From NCBI RefSeq assembly GCF_016097555.1, contig NC_054702.1:82563624-82627623 (forward strand): a stretch of DNA of 64,000 nucleotides, read 5' to 3'. The notes beneath the pieces were generated by a model. It saw nothing but the letters and a program-made list of their open reading frames with translations, ran no database searches and was not told where the DNA came from. Below, piece by piece: positions 36,101 through 47,376 of the stretch. The stretch comes from Gigantopelta aegis (lineage: Eukaryota > Mollusca > Gastropoda > Neomphalida > Peltospiridae). A program made the position numbers and the translations under genes. Each line of letters starts with the position of its first letter. The first letter of the stretch is position 1.

Positions 36101-39100
36101 ATTCGAAACTATGGCTATTTGGTTATTTCAACATTTGGTAAAAGGAGAGGAAGCCTGCTGCCATCACATTAGCTTTTCCATACACAGGATAGTACATACC
36201 ACAACCTTGACTGTCCCAGACTGGGAGTTTTGGGACACAGGTTGAATTGGGGGATGAAACCCCAGAGTCCACCAAGATGATTAATCCTGCCACTTGCTCC
36301 TTGGGGTAAAGCGTTCACATGATGTGCGGTTGATCCAGAATCGATCCTCGTTGATGGACCCATTGGGCTTTTTGTCGTTCCAGCCAGTGCTCCACAACTG
36401 GTGTAACAAAGGCCGTGGTATGTACTATCCTGTCTGTAGGATGGTGCATATAAAAGATCCCTTGCTGCTAATCGAAAAGAGTAGCCCTTGAAGTGGCGAC
36501 AGCGGGTTTCCTCTCTCAATATCTGTGTGGTCCTTAGCCATATGTCTCATGCCATATAACCGTAAATAAAATATGTTGAGTGCGTCGTTAAATAAAACAT
36601 TTCCTTCCTTCCTATGGCTCCTCTAGCGAGCATTCTACCACTGAGATACATCCAGGTCCAGATAGATAACCAAGTCCATGTTTGTAACAGAAGCTCCAGG
36701 CTATATTTACATGCATTATATTTGCGAAACCTAATGATTTACTTCAAACTTGCATTGAACTTAAAATATTTTATTGCAATCATTGAAAAACAGTTTATTT
36801 GATACATGGTAAAGTGGCTTTCAGAATGTGTGACGGTTTACGATATAAGCGATTGGTGGTTCATGGTAATTTACAATTGCATAACCGACATGCAAACAGA
36901 ATGAAGGTTCATGTGACATATTGTGCGCTGTATTTAGATAAAAAATTGCATCTAGTAATTATATTGTTGTACTGTTTCTAATGCTGAACATGCTTCCATA
37001 GTAAGTTTTAAAAGTGTTTTTGCAGATTTAAGTTTGTTACTATATCAATTTATCATAATGTATTTTAATTCCACAGATCCATTTTGCCTGGCAAACTACA
37101 CTTCATCCATGCATGCTGTGACGTATAACCCCATGGAGCCACGGTTGCTGGCTATTGCCAATGCATGGGAGGGAGTAGGATTGTGGGATATCCGAAAACC
37201 TAAAACGTATGTATGCAGTTGTGGATGGGTTTTTTTATAATTCTGTGGAAACTATATTAAACAGAAAAATACATTGTATGTTTGTATATGATTAAAGTAA
37301 TAATTGCAAATTACAGTGCTTTACATGCAATTGTGTAACATGCATGCAAGCTGCCTATGTTTACCCTTTTTTTTAAATGTTCAACAAAATTAATATTTAA
37401 AATTATTACTGATAGCAGATCTGACCGATTGTCTTTATTTTATAGCTGTCTGTTGCGGTATGGTGGCAGCTATGTAAAAGACAGCTGTATGAGTGTTCGA
37501 ATCAGTAAACTTGGCACTCACATCATTGCTCTTCACCGACGCCAGCCTCCGGTCTTGTACAACATCCACAGTGCAAAGGCAGCTTGTGAGTTCGACCACA
37601 ATGGATACTACAACTCATGTACCATGAAAAGTTGTTCTTTTGCTGGAGACCGTGACCAGGTAAATCTTCAAATTATCTCCAGCATCTTACAAATAATCCT
37701 ATAAAGTTTTGTGAAATTTTATATGCCCTTAATCTCAGAAAATTAAATTACTCCTGGTATCCTATGAACTAAGCTGTTCAGTTTAATTCCTCTGACATCC
37801 ATAAAATGTGGCTTGTTTAAAAAAATATATAAAACATTGACACTATGCAGCAATAAGCTAAACAGCCATATTAATCAGAGATGAAAATTCTCTGGATTTC
37901 CAAATTTGAGTGCCACCCGAAAACCCTTTTCCTTGTTTCTTGATTGAAAGATGACAGTAACCTTCTATCTCTTACTTTTCAAGACTGACCTGCCAATGTG
38001 TCTGAATTGTTTGTCCAAAGTAATGTTCACGTTTGACTTGTACTGTTAAGATTCCCATCCTTATCTTATAAAGGTGGCAGGTCTATATTCTGCAGATCTG
38101 TTACTCTGAAGGTCCACTACCACAAAACTCTTAACCCTGTTCCAGTCGCATGTACACATAAAATATATAAGAAATATCAGACATTTTTCAGGACATGACT
38201 TGACATTTATGACAAACAGTATTGATACAGTTTCCAAGTAGTGGACATTTAGAATAGTGAGATATAATCCTCGTCAAAACTTATTGCAAATCCAAATAAC
38301 AGTATTATATTATTGCAGGAATAACCACACAAGATAATTTGTCATTTAGTAGGGTGTATACCACCAAATCAAATCCCATAGATGACAGTAGTAACATGTG
38401 GCTAAAACTCCTACCTGCATTGTATAAACACCACATATAAATACTACCACCCCTCAAACTTAAAGTGAATCAAAAAACAATTGGAGGTGAAGCTGCTCAT
38501 TTCAGAGATAACGGGTAGCGTCTGTGACTACCCTAGTTCTGCACAAAATTTGAGTACTGGGTTTTTAACAGGTACCCCATATATGTTTCAAGCACAAGGC
38601 TACTTGACACAGTGGTACTAGATAAAATAAAATTACATACATTTTTTGCCCAGATGAAACTGGGGTTTTTTTGTTGGTTTTTTTACAACCAACACACTCA
38701 CATTTATCACCAATCACAGGACTCGTGGTGTTAAATTTTCTATTAAACGTTTGGTCCACCTCGAACTTCGACCCAGTCAGAAGTTATTTGGTTCAGTACT
38801 ACCAGTAGCACGCCTTTTAATTTTAATATTTACATGTTATTTTCTATTTCAGTATATCTTATCTGGGTCTGATGATTTCAATCTTTACATGTGGAAGATT
38901 CCAGAGGAGTTGGAAGAAAGTAAGCCATATTGTTATCTATGGTGTAAAAAATCTCAGCTAACATTTAATTGAATTAGTGCAATCTTAAATGACAATTTTA
39001 CCTTTTGCAAATTTGTTTTATCTTTTGCTATTTTTGTTTGTTTGTTTTAAATCATTTTGTATGCTGAATTGATGTCTAATATTTTTGTTGAATGTAATTT

Positions 39101-42100
39101 TTAACTGTTGAATTTGTATGTTGAATTATAATTTTGTATGTACTTAGCTACGACTGTGAACGAGGCTCATGCAGTTCTGAAGGGTCACCGGTCTATAGTG
39201 AACCAAGTGCGCTACAGCAGTGCTGACAGTCTTATTATCTCCTCTGGTGTTGAAAAAGTTATCAAGGTGACTGATTACCCATCTTTATGCTTTACTAAAT
39301 GATGTAACTTGAGTGCAAATGGCACTGTAAAAAGCAGTAATTATAAAAAGCATTTTTACAAATGTTTTATTTGTTTATTTTAATTATTCATATTTAAGTT
39401 TTTTAGTTCTTAATTTTATATCTGTAAACTATTTATTTTTATTAATTTCATTCAGGGCTCACATTGGAAAAAGTTTTGGTTTAGCCAGTCTTGGATATCT
39501 TGAAATTTTTCTTCTTTTTTTTTAAAATGTGGTTAATGTAGGGAATATTTTATGCACCATAGACTAAATGTTGCAGCTACTTTGTATTAAAATTAGCAGT
39601 TGGTTAAACTGGCTACCATTACAGGGGTGCAGAAATGGAAAATATTTCACTAGCCCGTCGGACCATAAGAAACTAAAATTTACTAGCCCACCTGAATTTC
39701 TACTAGTCTGCCAGCCTATAGAAAATATACTTTTGTTTAGCAAAAACATTCTTAAGGACACTTGGTAAGTTATCAACATCACGTGGCAAACACATGAAAT
39801 CAAACCAAACCTTGATTGACAAATCAATACATGCTGAAATATTCTTATCAAGATTACTTTATTCACATTTCTTTCATATAGATTTCAAAATAGGTTATAA
39901 AATCAAGTGACATCCCGCAATTATTGAATAGAAGAATCTATTAAAAACACCCCGGCAACATACTTTCAACGTAAACAAATAATTTTTAAAAACTATTGAC
40001 CTTTGACCAACCTTGTTTCCTCAGAAACCACTATCAAAACAGAACCATTTTTGTTGGCAAAAAGGGAACTCCTATATAGACATAAAAATAAAACAAAGTA
40101 ATAAATGCTTAATATAGCTGTTGTTGTATTGAAGATATCATCGTTCACAGCTTGTAATCATACAGTTTTAGCCATATATTGGTGGGGTTTTTTTGGTTCC
40201 GTTTTAGCCAACGCTAGGTTCCGTTTTATCCAGTTTGGTTCCATTTTCATTTGGGGCCGTTTTGGCATGGTCCCGTTTTCACTATAACCCATTTCCTGAA
40301 TGTCGAGCTTGTGTAGTTCGGAACTCTAAAGCCATCTATTGGCAATGCGGTGCATGTATTGTGGTGTATTTCGACATCATTCTGAACTGTTTGTTTGAAT
40401 GGTTTAGAATTCCTGCATGGCAAATGCGGAGTTGCGGATTCAATGCAAAAAGAAAAATAATAATAATAATAGTAAAAATAAATAAATAAGAACAAAATAG
40501 ATCACCCATCGGACTGGTAGTTGCATTTTTTTTACTCGTCCGTTAGAATTTTTACTCACATTTGGCAAGTACTTTCTGCACCCATGTATTACTTTTTTAA
40601 TTATCATAAATATGCTTGCCTGTCAAAAAATTATCATTTACATTTCAGTTGTGGAGTCCATTCGTCCTTCCAGCATGTAGTAGCAACTCACAAAGTGACA
40701 GACCTGTTTATACACCCGAAGAATACATCAACTTGGTGTTGAGAAGTGGACACATCATGTCACACGACTACACCCACCAGTCGACGGAAGAAGACCCGAG
40801 AATGATGGCGTTCTTTGACAGTCTCGTACAAGGAGAAGTGGTCTATGGAAGCACGGAGGAGGAACTTTCCAGTGATGAAGAAGAAATGTTTGAGCTGATG
40901 ATGCAAGCGAGGTACGCGAGCCGTAGACCAGCTGCAAATGCTGAGCCAGCTGCTAATGAAAGTGTTCCCAGTGAAGACGTTCCGAATGAAAGTGTTGTTA
41001 ATAATGAGAGTATTCCACAGAACCCAGAGTCTAGTGCAAACCATGTGAATCTGCTGGAGGAGGACAGCATGCCAAGTTCTACATCCTCTGACGAGGAGGT
41101 GGAGCGTGAATTCAGTCCTTTCACTCTGGCTTTTGCCAGTGCCATGGCTGCCCAGACAGCTGGAGGTGTTGCTAGTAGTCACAACAGACTGCTGGACACT
41201 CACACACAGGCCGTACTGGAAGGTGATGCAGCAGAAGCACCTGGTGTGCTCGATGGACAGTTGGCAAATTCTCAGAGAAAAAGTATTGCTGAAATCATTG
41301 CCCAAAACAGACAGGAGATTCAAAGAGTTACGGAAATTAAAAACAAATTACTGCGTAGCAAGAAGAAAAGTTCTTCAAAGTCAAGACTGTTTGTGACATC
41401 TACAAGTTCAGACACAGATTCGGAACAAGAAAGTGCTGGTGTGAAACCAAGGCAGACTGTGTCATATGATAGCTCAGCAGACTCGGTTATTAAAATACCA
41501 AATAATTCTGTGAAATGTCACCTAAAAAGACTAAGAGACCTCCGAAATGAAGCACTTGAAACAGATTGTGGTAGCAGTGATGCAGGTGCAAGTACCAGTA
41601 AAAAGCAAATGGTGAATGAAGACGCATCACCTTCAGTAATTCCAGGCTGTTCAAACAGTTGCAGAGATATCAATGGATCAAGACTTGGCCCATATATAAA
41701 TGAACTAGATTTGAACCACAATCCTCCTTGCAGTGAAAGTAATTCTGTTGATACCAAAAGTACTGTTGTTGGAATACCCAGTAAAGTAGGAAGCTGTGAT
41801 TCAAACACACCTGTTTCAAATAGTGACCAAATGAATGCAAACAGTGGCCAAATGAATGCAAACAATGTGTTCATTGAAGCACAGACTAGAGTGTCTAATA
41901 ACGATATCTCATCATCAACACTTGGTGCAGATCCTTCAACCAGTAACAGTGATAACACCAGGACAAGTGAATCATGTAGCTACAAGAAAACCAGTAAACC
42001 TAAAAACAATACCAGCAACAATGACAGTAAGCAGCCAGTGTGGTCGGAGTTCAAACGCTTTAAAAACAAGGTAGAGAGAGCGAGACGGTATTACCGCAAA

Positions 42101-42130
42101 CACACTTCCAGTGATGATGATACACAGTAG
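33177..42130 (+). CDS. DCAF5: DDB1- and CUL4-associated factor 5 (WDR22), complete
   Basis: This is a substrate receptor of CUL4-DDB1 E3 ubiquitin ligase. Exons: 33177-33399, 34694-34837, 35422-35458, 35908-36047, 37077-37206, 37446-37659, 38853-38919, 39148-39266, 40649-42130. They total 2556 nt and 851 aa, all GT-AG with agreeing phases. The N-terminal WD40 domain spans residues about 55-360: HFGCINAIEFS, GGDDRRVLLW, GEHNSNIFCLAFN, GGNDEQVVVHDV, HEDAVYGLS, EGVGLWDIRKP, YILSGSDDFNLYMWKIP, GHRSIVNQVRY. The DDB1-binding WDxR box is intact at 218-221 (WDIR); the other is FDIR at 173-176, where I recall WDIR in human. The last exon encodes a conserved block (EDPRMMAFFDSLV, near 406-418), then a long acidic, Ser/Asn-rich disordered tail with a QMNAN duplication. 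The start fits the human N terminus in length. AATAAA occurs at 42143. Confidence 0.96.
33636..33893 (-). repeat. Second-type SINE, reverse, in DCAF5 intron 1
   Basis: It shares acacctacccattgagtcgt, the gtaccggactatgaacc B-box region and accaccgaggccgg with the copies at 31956 and 32434. gatgg flanks it on both sides. It keeps a short GA-rich stretch where its sister has a long microsatellite. Confidence 0.82.
34298..34345 (+). repeat. AT-rich (TTA)n / (AAT)n stretch
   Basis: ttattattattatta followed by aataataataataataatg. It is self-complementary and could form a hairpin. It lies in DCAF5 intron 1. Confidence 0.75.
35017..35236 (+). repeat. SINE lacking its head, DCAF5 intron 2
   Basis: It starts near cattgggggttttctcattcc and has the middle aagtgcatataaaagatccc and the end gttaaacaaaacaaac. 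Confidence 0.82.
36170..36295 (-). repeat. SINE fragment with a third head type, reverse
   Basis: atacacaggatagtacataccacaac is the reversed middle. It is followed by gatgaaaccccagagtccacc, also found at 46990-47010. It lies in DCAF5 intron 4. Confidence 0.65.
36299..36610 (+). repeat. SINE, near full length, DCAF5 intron 4
   Basis: A ggggtaaagcgttcaca head, a gtgcataaaagatccctt-type middle, gagtagcccttgaagtggcg, and the end tgcgtcgttaaataaaacat. It abuts the reverse fragment at 36170-36295. Confidence 0.85.
37660..38852 (+). other. DCAF5 intron 6, nothing recognised
   Basis: A 1.2 kb AT-rich intron between the 37446 and 38853 exons. No repeat family, RNA or nested gene was recognised. Confidence 0.5.
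39622..40586. mobile_element. Decayed inverted-repeat element (caggggtgcagaaa), DCAF5 last intron
   Basis: The left end caggggtgcagaaatgga and the right end actttctgcacccatg are inverted, with a subterminal cactagcccgtcgga matched by atcggactggtag. The cagggg end suggests hAT, but no clear target duplication was found. About 965 bp, no transposase. Confidence 0.65.
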
Positions 42131-44080
42131 TTTACTCACCTTAATAAACTGGGTACATGTAACCCAAACTAGAGCTGCAATAATTCACTTACATATTTGG
42201 TGAATTGAATACCAGCTGTCTGCGATATGTATTCATTATTTGGAACAAAAAAAAACTTCATTTTTTTTTATAACGTAATAATAATAAATTATAGGGATCA
42301 CACTTAATTGATTCAGGCAAAATAGTCCCGTCCACCCCTCCACTAAATTTTACTTTGTATAAATGGAAGCATTAAATTGTGCTTCTGGAGCAGTAATATG
42401 GTCATCAAAAGAACAAACTGCAACCATGTGTTTTTCAGATAATTGAAGTTTTGCAGCAGGCAAACAGATCATTAGCATAAAGTAGAAAACAAGTTAACAG
42501 TTGGCGAATGCAGACTATATCCAGATTCTCAAATGTATTGTTCATGACATTACAAGGCTCTTTTATTTTCATGGAAAATTATCTGATTGTACCAAAAATA
42601 TTATTATTAGTGCATAGTAATTGAAAAGCAGGAAAAAACCCTGAATTGATATGCATAAAATGTTACATTAATTCACATGAAATGTATGTGTTGTGTAGTG
42701 TTCATATATCATAAACGTTTTTGCACCCTGTAAATTTAATTTTACTATTAATTTAGAAACTTACATGCAGTTAAAACTTGGTTAAAGGGAGAATCGGGTC
42801 AAATATGAGTCATACATGTTGAGAAGATGTATACCTGGACAAACCCCAAAATCATGATTATTCCGGCTAACTGGGGAGCAGCCACATTTTTAAGATGTTT
42901 AATTTATTACCTCTGCATTTCTGGCTGATGATGTGGGGAAATAACATGGTAAGAATATTGTATGATATCATTTCTGTTTGGTGTTAACAGTTTGAGAAAA
43001 CGATAATTGGAAGTGTGAGGGGTACTGGTATTAAACATGTCATTGTGAAATATACCATTGAGAGAATGCAGTAACATTTTAAACATATTTAATTTATTAA
43101 ACTCCCTATGGAGTCTCATTAAGGTTTTTAAATTATTCATATTCATGAATTATTATTTGTATTCCAGACACTATATTTATATTTTTATCATATTTGAACA
43201 CTTAGTGCATTTGTTGCAGCTCTAATTCATACTAGCTCTAATTCATACTGTTAAGTTTGATTGATGTGGATCATTCAATACTTAAAGTAAAATGGTCATT
43301 TATTTAACATCTCATAGTTGACCTTTTCACAATTGATCACAGATTGTAATATTTAATTGAATAAGTTTATGAAATGGCAATAAATATTAAAAATTCAGCA
43401 GATTGTTTATTAGAACTATTGCACAAATTCAGATATAGTGCAGCAGCCAGTTCCCCAAAATATCATATTTTAATAATACCTAAAAAACTAAATTTTGTGT
43501 AATGTTGAAATATTAGAAGTTGGAAAAGAATTGTGTATTTGAATATAACATGATTAAATTGTAATGTAGGATGGACAGAATTCATCATATATAATGTAGG
43601 ATGGACAGAATTCAACATAATGTAAATCAAGATTATGAACCCAGTTGCCTCCCCATTATTTTTCACTTGTTTGCATTTATTTTAAAAGTCATGGCATTTT
43701 CTTTCTTCAGTGAATGCTTCAGGACTAATATTTTACTGGTATCATTACTTTCTGGGAAAGAAAACATATTTCCCTTTGACATTCAATAGCTGTTATTATA
43801 ATGTGCTGAGATACATGTACCTTCAATTAAAAAACAAACAAATGTAATGTGTAGTGAAATGTATGTAAATTTATAAAAATTTAACTATGTTGTACTGTTT
43901 GTAATTCTGCTGTTAAAAGTTGTAAACATAAACAAAAAACCCAAACAAATGGATTTGCTTACTTCAAACCTTTTATTAATTTACAATATAAAAAAACAAC
44001 AGAATTACCATAAAACATTTAATATTTCACTATTTGTATTCAATACATGTATTGCTAACATTTAAACAACTCGTCAATCC
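42131..44080. other. DCAF5 3' UTR and intergenic AT-rich DNA
   Basis: AATAAA at 42143 lies very close to the stop, so a longer UTR is likely. A shorter relative of the 4400 repeat occurs at 42783-42900 (ttaaagggagaatcggg). A 24-bp-scale direct duplication, ataatgtaggatggacagaattca, lies at 43563-43616. No gene was seen. Confidence 0.5.
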
Positions 44081-44091
44081 ATATCAGGGCC

Positions 44092-46315
44092 AGTCCATGG
44101 GTGTGGAAATTTCAAAATGATCTGTTAAACAAAGTTTTTATTATAACTTAAAGTTAACACCCTTATGGATCATACAAATATACTTTTATTGCCAATTTAC
44201 TTATGTTTTGTGGGTTTTAATGACGGTTTTATTGGAAAAAAATAGTTTTTGTAAGCCAGGACGTGACATTTGTTTTTTGGTAATATTTCATTACTGTTAT
44301 GTCAAATTTAAAAATTAGGTATCAGGACATCACATCTAAAATATACTACACATGAAAATACTACTTTGCCTTCTTTCATATCATAATTAGTATATTAAAT
44401 TATTTTTTCAAAATATATAATGTCACGTCCTGGCTGATTTGACATATAAAAGTTAGTTTTATATAAAAACTATTTTTCAGAAATAAAAATCCTTTTTAAT
44501 CCTCCTTCTCCTCAATGTTCCAAGTATAAATAAAAGGTATAATGATGACTGTATTAAATGATTAAAATAACCACCTCAAACTTTAAGCCAGGACGTGACA
44601 TTCAAGATGGCAAGTTAAATTTAGTAAAGATTAAAAATATATTAAATATCTCTATATAAAGAAATTGGCAAAACCGACTAGTTAATGCACATGTACCTAA
44701 AAGAAATTACTTTTATTTTCAATATTTTTGCCTTCACCATTAAGAATCAGAAACAGAGAAAGTGGATGTTCGGGGGAGCATGTTCGAATATTTTAACGTG
44801 GATTTATGTAGATAAAAAAAATACTATGATAAAAAAAAAAATGTTTTGACCAAACAGTGAATTATTGATAATCTACCAATTTAAGGAATATTGTATTTAT
44901 ATTAAATTTTCCATTTTGTAAATCCAAACTGGTGTACACATACAATAAATATTGTGTAAAAGAATTGTTCAAATAGAATGTTCTGCTAAAATCTTAAGTT
45001 TATTCCTTGGCAGATACGGGTATCCAAACATGAATTAGAATATATATAAACCAACATTCCTCCAGTGAAAGATGTAATTGGTAAAGATACATGTTGATCA
45101 TAAAACTTGGGTTGGAGGATTTCAAATCAATTGTGTTGTTGAGATTTTTGCTATTGTCAACCATCACCAGTTTATATTAATATACATTGTTGGCAGAAAG
45201 AAGAAACTGTTCAAAAACTAATTTCTATACTGACTGGGGTTCATATTTTGAATTCCAATTAAATCAGATGATCATAAAAATACCAGCAAAAGGCAAAATA
45301 TAATATATTTTAATTCTAAAACGTGGTAAATTGCAAACAAGAATTCTTCAGAATTAAATGTCTTGCCTACCATAAACTTATTCAGTGTCATTGATAGTAC
45401 ATCTGTAGATATCCATCTCAATGCATATTAAAAATAAATCAAACTTCAAAAAATTAAATTAAAATTTTTAAATAATAAAATTGAAAAACAAATTTTGACT
45501 TGCATTGAGGAGAACATTCATAGATTGAAATATAAATGAAGCTTTACTGATGCAGGACATGTAATTTATGAGAAATGAAGCTACATTTGTACAATCAATG
45601 TTGAGCTAAATGCAAAAGTGTATCTTTTTAGTTTGTACAGGTAGGACAAAAATCACCAGACTTAGCAACATGAGGATAAGCAATCTTGTTGACAAATGAT
45701 ATGGTTACTGGTTATAAAAGTATATTATATGAATATTGTATGATAATTTTTTTTTGAACAACAACAGATCAATTAATTGGGATTTTATGCACTTATTTTG
45801 ATGATAAAAATACTTAAAACCAGTAAATATCATTGCTTTCATAAGTAGTATTTGATATACATATCATTTATTAGTTGTATAAGTGAACTGAACAAAGTCA
45901 CGTTCTGGCTCGTCACATCCTGGCTTGTACTGAAATTTTAAAAAGTAAATGTTACATCATAAAGAATATTATTTTAGTAAATTGCTATATGCCATTTAGA
46001 AATAGACTGGATATTGTATTAAACAGTGTATTTCAATAAGCAAACATTCTACTAGGAGAGCAGAGTTTTGGAATTTACTGCAATGTTAAAAAAGTCATGT
46101 CCATTTTCGTCACGTCCTGGTACATTTTACTTTTCACTTTATAAGTCAATTTTTTTTACAAAAAACTAAATTAGGCCTGACATGCTAATACTACTATATG
46201 TAATGAGCCTATAAATGATAAAACTGCATTTCCATTTAAAAAGGACTTTTAGTTGAGGAGATCACAAGTCAGAATGTCACGTCCTGGCTTAAATCATTAC
46301 CACGGAATGGCCGAT
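44092..46315. mobile_element. Possible decayed element with a motif repeated in both orientations
   Basis: The core GCCAGGACGTGAC occurs at about 44255 and 44587 (forward). Its reverse GTCACGTCCTGGC occurs at about 44422, 45898 (one change), 45912 (one change), 46109 and 46276. A looser form lies at 44317. The outer ends ggccagtccatgggtgtgg and ccacggaatggcc are weakly inverted. There is no coding capacity. Subterminal repeat arrays of this kind occur in DNA transposons, but the family is unknown. Confidence 0.45.
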
Positions 46316-46522
46316 CAATGAGTCAACATTTTGTTAACAAAAAAGGCTAAAATGCACTCGATCGTAATCATCTAATCTGACTAGTGTATCTGCAAAAAAC
46401 TGCTTACAGCCACATTTAGTTACTAGTAATAGAAAAGAGTGGTCATTATAACAGCAACTGGATTGTGCCCATTACAATTGTTTGACACACAGTAGCTTGT
46501 ATAAGAAATGTTACTTTTGTGA

Positions 46523-46544
46523 TATATATATATATATATATATA
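46523..46544 (+). repeat. (AT)n microsatellite
   Basis: tatatatatatatatata, followed by a G-rich patch (ttggggggtggggggtc). Downstream intergenic DNA. Confidence 0.85.
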
Positions 46545-46884
46545 TCCATTTTGGGGGGTGGGGGGTCATTTTTGTGATTAAGAGTCTGAAGACAATTGGA
46601 ATGTCAAAGTCATAAATAGCTCAATTCCTGTGTCCCCAAAGAGTTCAGGAAATTAAAAACCTTTGGAAACCAGTTTATCAAAAAACATGTACCATAATCT
46701 ACAGTATCGGCAACTTCAAACAGAAGACACTGTTTTAGGTGGTGAGTTTACTTTCCTAGACAATAGATTTGATAAACTCATATGTTCTCAGTACATTTTA
46801 AATTATTGCTGGTGTCTAACACATGATCATTTCAACACTTGGTTAAGAGAAAGAATTAGGAAACCAGCTACTGCAGCTACCACA

Positions 46885-47075
46885 AACACAGCAAGGATAT
46901 TTTATATGCATGCTCACATAGTCAGGACAGTACATACTATGGCCTTTGATGCACCATTTTTTTTTGGAAACTAGTTGGGATGAGGAAGACCCCAGAGTCA
47001 ATCAAGGGTGATTGATCCTGTGACCCATTGCACTTCAGGCAGGTTTTCTACCACCAGACTACAATGTGCCCCAAT
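46885..47075 (-). repeat. SINE with a third tRNA-like head, reverse
   Basis: On the minus strand, ggggcacattgtagtctggtgg and the B-box-like aggatcaatc start the copy, followed by actctggggtcttcctc and the shared middle. It lies just beyond the AP4M1 3' end. Confidence 0.7.
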
Positions 47076-47234
47076 AGCTAGCAAAACAATATCGGCAAAA
47101 TTGCTGCCACATCACTGTGCAATTTGATCAACAATTCCCTGCTGAACATTTACACATTTTGTACTCAATGGTGATCTTTTAGCATTCCATCCCTGCTAAT
47201 AGTATTTTTTTTTTTTACTTCATTAGTACCTAAA

Positions 47235-47240
47235 TTTATT
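47235..47240 (-). promoter_or_regulatory. Candidate AP4M1 polyadenylation signal
   Basis: TTTATT on + reads AATAAA on the minus strand, about 140 bases after the AP4M1 stop. This is position-based inference. Confidence 0.4.
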
Positions 47241-47376
47241 TTTCAGGGATTGGATTGAAGGGATCATGCTTTCATTCTTACAAATGTGGAAAGTTCAACT
47301 TTCCATAATTCGTTATTCAGACAAGACATTTTGCACAAGTTAATTCACTATGTTCAAAAACATACAAAAGTCATAA

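Noticed and set aside
40247-40495. Frames around the DCAF5 last intron
   Set aside because: They fall inside a decayed inverted-repeat element and have low-complexity composition.
40760-41958. Long minus-strand frames opposite the last DCAF5 exon
   Set aside because: They are antisense shadows of the Ser/Glu-rich coding exon.
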